Positions 1 through 5,700 of a stretch of 6,241 nt of DNA are shown here, in pieces (position 1 is the stretch's first letter; every line of letters starts with the position of its first letter). The notes below the pieces were generated by a model, which saw nothing but the letters and a program-made list of their open reading frames with translations, was not told the DNA's origin and did not search any database. The stretch is from positions 1 to 6,241 of the forward strand of contig QIFF01000342.1 in NCBI GenBank assembly GCA_003230635.1, in the 5' to 3' direction. Source of the DNA: a bacterium. Lineage in GTDB: Bacteria > SZUA-182. The position numbers and the translations under genes are program-made.

Positions 1-2
1 CC

Positions 3-1253
3 CCTTTGGAGGCCAAAACCCTTCACGTTCCGCAGGAATATGACAGCATTCAAAAGGCGGTGGATATTGCCGATAAAGGGGACAGCATAGAAGTTGCTCC
101 CGGAATTTATTATGAAAATATCAAGCTCAGGGATGGGCGCAGTTTGTTGGGAGCGGGAGCGGATAAAACTATTATTACCGACGACGGGGAAGGCCCGCCA
201 GACCCGATTGTTGAAATTGGCGGTGACTGTACACTGAGTGGTTTTACCATTACCGGAGCCCGGGGAGCGGGGATCGGGCATGCAGTAATGGTTACCCGCG
301 GTACGTCCCAGATCGTGGATAATGTAGTGCGTGACAACAGCTACACCGGGATCGGCATTCATTCGGTATCCCATCTGGCCGACCCCCTGGTCAGCAGGAA
401 TCTGATTTACGGGAACGGGGGAGCGGGGATCGCTAATATGGGGGAGTTTTCCCAGGCAATCATCCGCGATAACGATATTTATAGTAACAGCAACGTGGGA
501 ATCGCCTGTACCGACTCGGCCGCCCCCTTGATTGAGAATAATCGCATTTTTGAGAATGGGGTGGGGATTGCTTCCAAGGAGGGGGCTAAATCAATCATTA
601 AAAATAATGAGGTAATCAGAAATAAATTGGTGGGCCTGGCTATTTTAACGGAGTCTGTGGTTGTAGTAAGTAAAAATAAAATTCAGGGCAACGGCACGGT
701 GGGAATTAACCTGGGAGGAGAGAGCAAAGCCTGGATTGTAGGCAATGAAATTTCGGAGAACGGAACCGAAGCGCTCAGCATCAAAGGCAAATCAAAGGCA
801 TATGTGGCCTTTAATTTCATCGTGTCAAATGTGGTTGTTGCCCTCAGTATACGCAATTCGCGAGTAACCGCGGTGCGCAATGAAATCCATGGTTTGGATA
901 ATCCTGCACAGACAGTTTCCAAGGACTTTTTGGAGGCACAAGGAATAGATATTGATCATGAGCACCAAGTCAGTGGTTTTGGGCCGGGGATTATAGACCT
1001 GAAGAATTCCTCCCTTGCCGTGGGGGGAAATAAGTTGGGGGGTACGATTGAGACCGACGCAAACTCCGGGATAGTAAAAATCCCTCCCCAGGAGTTGCCC
1101 TCCAGTCCCGAGGAAATTGCTATGCCTCAGTATAAGAAGCCTGTCTCTGCGGAAGAAACTTCAGAGAAGCAACTGAAACCCCTCCCCGATTTGAAGCTGC
1201 CGCCTGTTCCCAAGACCAAGCCTTTTTTCGCGGGCTGTCTGGGACTTTTTTGA
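3..1253 (+). CDS. Right-handed parallel beta-helix repeat protein, probably exported (5' end outside window)
   Basis: The frame is open from the first base to a TGA at 1251-1253. A TTG at base 6 could be read as a start, but the preceding codon (Pro) is in frame and no ribosome binding site is visible. Residues Leu-Glu-Ala-Lys just before the fold resemble the end of a signal peptide (cleavage after Ala), so the real start is probably upstream. Numbering from the TTG, residues 6-39 match the usual opening of secreted beta-helix proteins (Val-Pro, an SIQKAVD helix cap, then GDSIEVAPGIYYENI). Residues about 70-297 form roughly nine rungs of 22-26 residues. Asn recurs at 106, 132, 156, 179, 201, 224, 247, 270 and 292, mostly as Asn-x4-Asn. 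A Pro/Lys/Glu-rich tail (about 360-407) ends in FFAGCLGLF. The fold is shared by NosD-like and pectate-lyase-like proteins; I see no catalytic signature, so no activity is assigned. Confidence 0.88.
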   Translation, partial: PLEAKTLHVPQEYDSIQKAVDIADKGDSIEVAPGIYYENIKLRDGRSLLGAGADKTIITDDGEGPPDPIVEIGGDCTLSGFTITGARGAGIGHAVMVTRGTSQIVDNVVRDNSYTGIGIHSVSHLADPLVSRNLIYGNGGAGIANMGEFSQAIIRDNDIYSNSNVGIACTDSAAPLIENNRIFENGVGIASKEGAKSIIKNNEVIRNKLVGLAILTESVVVVSKNKIQGNGTVGINLGGESKAWIVGNEISENGTEALSIKGKSKAYVAFNFIVSNVVVALSIRNSRVTAVRNEIHGLDNPAQTVSKDFLEAQGIDIDHEHQVSGFGPGIIDLKNSSLAVGGNKLGGTIETDANSGIVKIPPQELPSSPEEIAMPQYKKPVSAEETSEKQLKPLPDLKLPPVPKTKPFFAGCLGLF

Positions 1254-1272
1254 TTGACGATTTTCGATTGAC
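1252..1272 (+). repeat. Three tandem heptamers of form GATTNNC in the intergenic gap
   Basis: Immediately after the first base of the upstream stop codon the sequence reads as three 7-base units: GATTGAC (1252-1258), GATTTTC (1259-1265) and GATTGAC (1266-1272). Units 1 and 3 are identical and unit 2 differs at two bases. The track fills most of the 34-base gap and supplies two bases of the TGA stop. It has no dyad symmetry that would suggest a terminator. Its role is unknown. Confidence 0.55.
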
Positions 1273-1276
1273 TATT

Positions 1277-1282
1277 GGTGGG
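1277..1282 (+). promoter_or_regulatory. Weak ribosome binding site for the FG-GAP gene
   Basis: GGTGGG lies five bases before the ATG at 1288 and differs from GGAGG at one position. In-frame codons upstream offer no other start before a TGA at 1255-1257, so the ATG at 1288 is the only plausible start. No separate promoter is evident in the gap, which fits co-transcription with the upstream gene. Confidence 0.5.
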
Positions 1283-1287
1283 TAACC

Positions 1288-1350
1288 ATGCCGCTTCTCA
1301 CTTGGACAATCTTTCTTTTATTCCTCCTCCTGCCCAGCCCCAGCCAGGCT
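1288..1350 (+). other. Signal peptide coding segment
   Basis: Codons 1-21 encode a hydrophobic Leu/Phe/Ile run (about residues 3-15), then a Pro-Ser-Pro-Ser-Gln-Ala segment. Cleavage after Ala21 (Ser at -3, Ala at -1) would leave a mature protein starting Lys-Gln-Leu-Asn-Leu, directly before the first propeller strand. The n-region has no Lys or Arg, which is unusual. There is no Cys at +1, so a lipoprotein is not indicated. Confidence 0.75.
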
Positions 1351-2622
1351 AAACAGCTTAATCTTGCCCAATCAAGCGCCTCTTGGATTGGTGAGGCCGA
1401 TTACGACAACGCCGGTATTGCCATCAGTTCGGCCGGGGACGTGAACGGGGACGGCTATGAGGACATACTAATCGGAGCGCAAAACAACGATGAGGGCGGA
1501 AATAATGCCGGTAAGGTCTATCTGTTTTGGGGGCGGGAGCAAGGCTGGCCAAGGGGGGTTAATCTGGCGCAAGCCGACGTTTCTTTTGTGGGGGAAGTGG
1601 AATATGATAATGCGGGAATTGCGGTAGCTTACGCCGGGGATGTCAATGGGGACGGTTATGCCGATTTCCTGATTGGGGCGCCCAATAACGATGAGCGGGG
1701 GGAAAACACGGGCAAGGTGTATCTTTTCTTCGGCAAAAAAGGGAGTTGGCCCAAGAAAATTCCCTTGTCTCAGGCTGATATGTCCCTGCTGGGCGAGCAG
1801 GCAGGCGACAATGCCGGCAATGCCTTGAGCTTTGCCGGGGATGTCAATGGAGATGGTTATGCCGATTTCCTGATCGGGGCCAAAAATAACGACGGCGGCG
1901 GGGATAACGCCGGCAAGTGCTATTTAGTTCTGGGCAAGGCCCGCGGCTGGGACAGGAAAGTCAAACTGGCCTTTGCCGCCTCCTTTATTGGGGAAGACCG
2001 GGATGACAACGCCGGCAATGCTTTGAGCTATGCCGGAGACGTGAACGGGGACGGCTATGACGATTTTCTGATTGGGGCGCCGGCCAACCATACCAACGGC
2101 CCGGAAAGCGGCAAGGCTTATTTAATTCTGGGGCGGGCCGATGGCTTTGCACAAAACCTGGATTTGTCCCGGGTGGACGCCTCCTTCGTGGGGGCAAAGG
2201 CAGCCAGTCGGGCCGGCAATGCCCTGAGCTTTGTGGGCGATGTCAATCAGGACGGCCTGAGTGATTTTCTCATAGCGGCCGAAAGCAATAGCGAGCGGGG
2301 AAAAGGGGCCGGTAAATGCTTTCTGTTCTTTGGCCGGCGCAAGGGCTGGCAGAAAAACACCCCCTTGAGCAAAGCCGACGTCTTCTTTCTTGGAGAGAAG
2401 AAAGGCGACCATTTTGGGAGTGCGGTTGCTTATGCCGGGGATATGGAGGGACAGGGCAAGGAAGGCTTTCTAATCGGGGCCAACCGCAATGACCAAAGCA
2501 GGAAAAATGCGGGCAAGGTCTATTTTTTTCCCGCCCGCCCCTCCTGGCCGCAGGAGTTGGAGGCCGCAGGAGTTGGAAGCCACCGCCGCCCCCCTCACCT
2601 TCCTGGGAGAGGCCAAGTATGA
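1288..2622 (+). CDS. N-terminal fragment: signal peptide plus six FG-GAP blades, premature stop
   Basis: As the sequence stands, this 444-residue frame carries the signal peptide and six FG-GAP repeats. The first Asp of their calcium loops is at residues 51, 118, 185, 251, 318 and 385. The blade core reads GDVNGDGYxDFLIGA and ends with a GKVYLFFG-type strand. Blade 5 has DVNQDG, and blade 6 has DMEGQG, losing the third loop ligand. The frame leaves homology after Gln-Glu-Leu-Glu-Ala at about residue 426; the last 18 residues (Ala-Gly-Val-Gly-Ser-His and on) are an out-of-frame tail before TGA 2620-2622. The product would be exported but would lack blade 7, which closes the ring, so stable folding is doubtful. 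The gene starts 34 bases after the beta-helix gene and probably shares its transcript. Confidence 0.85.
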   Translation: MPLLTWTIFLLFLLLPSPSQAKQLNLAQSSASWIGEADYDNAGIAISSAGDVNGDGYEDILIGAQNNDEGGNNAGKVYLFWGREQGWPRGVNLAQADVSFVGEVEYDNAGIAVAYAGDVNGDGYADFLIGAPNNDERGENTGKVYLFFGKKGSWPKKIPLSQADMSLLGEQAGDNAGNALSFAGDVNGDGYADFLIGAKNNDGGGDNAGKCYLVLGKARGWDRKVKLAFAASFIGEDRDDNAGNALSYAGDVNGDGYDDFLIGAPANHTNGPESGKAYLILGRADGFAQNLDLSRVDASFVGAKAASRAGNALSFVGDVNQDGLSDFLIAAESNSERGKGAGKCFLFFGRRKGWQKNTPLSKADVFFLGEKKGDHFGSAVAYAGDMEGQGKEGFLIGANRNDQSRKNAGKVYFFPARPSWPQELEAAGVGSHRRPPHLPGRGQV

Positions 2623-2749
2623 TTACGCCGGCAATCGGCTGGCCTATATCGGGGATACAGACGGGGACGGCCTGCCCGAGTTTTTAGTCGGCGCCGATTC
2701 CAGCAATAAGGGGGGACGCCAGGCGGGTCAAGTCTATCTGGTCAGCGGG
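1357..2749 (+). repeat. FG-GAP repeat array 1 (seven blades, 198-201 bp period)
   Basis: Seven repeats are anchored on the GD of the calcium loop. The loop Asp codons are at 1438, 1639, 1840, 2038, 2239, 2440 and 2654. Steps are 201, 201, 198, 201, 201 and 214 bases; the last becomes 198 once the extra 16 bases are discounted. Each repeat has an ADxSFxGE strand, a DNAG turn, the calcium loop, DFLIGA and a GKxYLxFG strand. Blades 5-7 have drifted loops (DVNQDG, DMEGQG, DTDGDG). Seven repeats are what the FG-GAP family needs to close a ring. Confidence 0.88.
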
Positions 2750-5700
2750 GAGCGGAACAAACCGCCCCTGAAGATTGATAAGCTCAGCTTTAAGAGCAAC
2801 GCCGGGTTTAGTCGGGACTTGACCACCCAGGTGGAGGCCGGGGATTGGCTTTATCTGCAAGCAGAGGGAGAAGACGCCCAGGCTGAGCGCCGAAATGTGC
2901 TGGGAGCAATTGCCCGCACTCACCAGGCTAACGCCATAAATATCCAACTGGTGGAAACCGAAGCTGACTCCGGGATTTATCGCGGGAAATTTCAACTGGC
3001 GGCAACCGGCAGCAACCAATTGAGCCGGAGGCTGGCGGTAAAAGCCGGGGATACGGTGGCCATTTTACTCAAAGATTCGCCTGAGCCTTACGCCACTGTC
3101 AACCTGAAGGTTAGTTATTACGGTTACATCATTGACGATGATGAGGTTGGGGTGAGCCTCGGCAACAATAACGGTTACTTGGAAGCGGGAGAAGCGGTAG
3201 AGCTAAAGTTAATCCTGGCCAATAATTATTTCCAGGACTTGACCGGGGTAACCGCCCGCCTCAGCAGCGACGATCCCCAGGTCAATGCCCTGCGAGGGGA
3301 GCTGAGCTTTGGGGCCATCGCCAGCAAGCAAAGACAGACCAGCCGCAATCAGGTGCTGCTGGTGGTTTCTCCCACTTGCCCCCCCGGACACCTTATCACC
3401 CTTCGGCTGACGGTCAAGAGTAAGGGTGACTTGGAATGGGAGGACAGCTTTACCCTGCCGGTAGAGAAGATGATTAATATCAGCGGCCGGCTCAGGGACA
3501 GCCTTACCAATCTTCCTTTGCAGGGGGGAACCATCAGCCTGAAAGGGAAAAAACTGGCTTCCACTTCCAGTGACGGGCACTATAGCATTTATTTAGCTCA
3601 AAGAACGGTTAAGGAGACCCTTGTACTGAGTGCCCCGGGGCATCTAAGCCTTAAAAGGGAAGTTGAGTGTTCAGGGGATCAAAAGCTGGACTTCGCCTTA
3701 GTCCCGCGGCAGGTACTTTCCATTGCCCCGGTGGCCTTCGGGGGAGAAAACGCCTATGACTCCTCGGGAGACGCTCTCTCTTATGCGGGGGACGTGAACG
3801 GCGACGGTTATGACGACTTTCTGATCGGGGCCTGGGCCAACGATGACGGTGGGTTAGAGGCAGGCAAGGTCTATTTGATTTTCGGCCGCCCCGGGGGCTG
3901 GGACAAACGCTTTGACCTGACTCGGGTCGATGCCTCCTTTATCGGCGAGGCGCGCTATGATGAGGCCGGCCGCACTTTAGCTTACGCCGGGGACGTCAAC
4001 GGCGACGGTTATGACGATTTCTTGATTGGAGCACCCAATAACGATACCGGGGGGGATAAAACCGGGCAGACCTATCTGTTTTTAGGCAAGCCGGACGGCT
4101 GGCAGAGGGATGTCTCCATATCCTCGGCGGACGCCTCTTTTATCGGCCAGGAGAACCACGACCGGGCCGGGTCGGCCCTCTCTTACGCCGGGGACGTGAA
4201 CGGGGACGGCTATGACGATTTCCTGATTGGGGCCTGGGCCAATGACGCCAACGGTGATGACGCCGGGGCGGTTTATCTGATTTTGGGCAAAGCGGAGGGT
4301 TGGAAGCACCAAACCCCACTAACTCGGGCGGATGCCTCTTGGGTGGGGGAATCCCCCCGTGATGAGGCCGGCAAGGCGGTGGCTTACGCCGGGGACGTGA
4401 ACGGGGACGGCTATGACGATTTCCTGATTGGGGCGCCGGCCAACAGCGAAAGCAAGGATTTTGCCGGCAAGAGCTTTCTGGTCATGGGACGTCCCTTTGG
4501 TTTTGGCTGGCAGGTGGGCTTAAACCAGACCGATGCCTCCTTCCTGGGAGAAGATACCAACGACTCCTCGGGGAGCCGCCTGGGGTACATAGGGGATGTC
4601 AACGGCGACGGACTGTCTGATTTTGCCATCAGCGCCTGGGCCAGCGATGCCAACCAGGCCGACGCCGGGCAGGTATATATCTTCTTCGGCAGCAAAGAAG
4701 CAAGGGCGCCCGATCAAAGTTTGGCCTCTGCGGATGCCTCTTTTCTGGGCGAAAATCCAGGGGATGCCGCTGGCTTGTCTTTCTCCCCGGCCGGGGATGT
4801 CAACGGCGACGGCTACGACGACTTTTTGATTGGGGCCTGGCGCAACAAGGCCAAAGGGCTAGAGGCCGGGCAAAGCTATTTAATTCTGGGTAAAGCCAGT
4901 GGTTGGGGGAGGCACACCAGCCTGGCTTTTGCCGCCAGCTCCTTTATGGGCAAATCCAGCGGCAGCGCCTCCGGGCGGGTGGTGAGCTATGCCGGGGACG
5001 TGAACGGAGACGGCTACGACGACTTTTTGATTGGAGCCAAGGGAGAGGATACGAAGGGCCTGGATGCCGGAGAAACCTATCTGCTTTTGGCTTCCCCCAA
5101 CAGCCCGCCCCGCTTAATCAGCAGCCTGGCGCTTAGCGTCAAGGATGACCTCAGCGACCCCCGCAATCCCTACCAGGGCCTGGAGATTGAGTTGATCGGA
5201 GTTGATGCCGACCCGCAGAGGGCTAATGTGGCCGAGGTGCTGCTCACCAGTACCTCCTGGCCCCATCTATTGAAGTTGCGTCTGCACGAGAATGCGGCCA
5301 ATAGCGGAGTTTATCAGGGAAAGGTCAGGATTACCTCCACCGCCAGCAGTCAATTTGAGCGCAGGCTGCTGGCCTACGGCACCGCAGTGGTTACTGTAAG
5401 CGCCAAAGACGACGGCGCTATTTATCAACAGGCCACCATCAAGGATATATCACCCCCCTTTATTACCCGGATGCTTCCCGGGGCTGATGAAGGGCGGGCG
5501 CCGATTGGCGGTCAGATCAATCTTCACCTCAAGGACTTGGGAAGCGGGGTGGACAAGGATTCAATAACATTATGGCTGAATGAAAAGCAGGTAACCCCTC
5601 AGATTAGCGGCAGGCCTAATGATTACAAATTGTCCTATGACCCGCCGCAGCGTTTCGCCTTTGCGCAACAGATTGATATACGGGTGCAGGCCCAGGATTT

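Noticed and set aside
6..8. TTG as the true start of the beta-helix gene
   Set aside because: The frame is open to the window edge, no ribosome binding site can be seen in the five preceding bases, and the residues there look like the end of a signal peptide. The start is most likely upstream.
541..720. Foreign origin of the beta-helix gene from its lower GC
   Set aside because: By hand count 541-720 is about 42% GC, against about 63% in two 60-base samples of ring 2 (4201-4260 and 4381-4440). The stretch encodes many Asn, Ile and Lys residues with AT-rich codons, while the propeller encodes Gly, Ala and Asp. Composition of the protein is enough to explain it.
1254..1287. Transcription terminator or promoter between the two genes
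   Set aside because: No hairpin followed by a T run and no spaced -35/-10 pair fits in the 34-base gap.
2523..2529. Programmed ribosomal slippage at the seven-T run (T TTT TTT) just before the frame break
   Set aside because: A -1 slip would enter the wrong frame; +1 is needed. The translated stretch between the T run and blade 7 would also be non-homologous, while removing one 16-mer restores perfect blade spacing.
2684..3580. Minus-strand open frames at 2684-3019 and 3209-3580
   Set aside because: They lie opposite a clearly coding plus-strand frame, match no recognisable domain, and have no start signals. The other minus-strand frames and the plus-strand frames at 4596, 4903 and 5619 are the same kind of shadow.
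1438..5017. EF-hand or dockerin calcium-binding modules (DVNGDG loops)
   Set aside because: The loops sit in a strict 66-67 residue repeat with FLIGA and GKVYLxFG strands on either side, which is FG-GAP propeller organisation. There are no paired helices.
3731..5095. CRISPR-like or other non-coding repeat array
   Set aside because: The 201-bp units are open in one frame throughout, differ mostly at codon-tolerant positions, and encode a known protein repeat.
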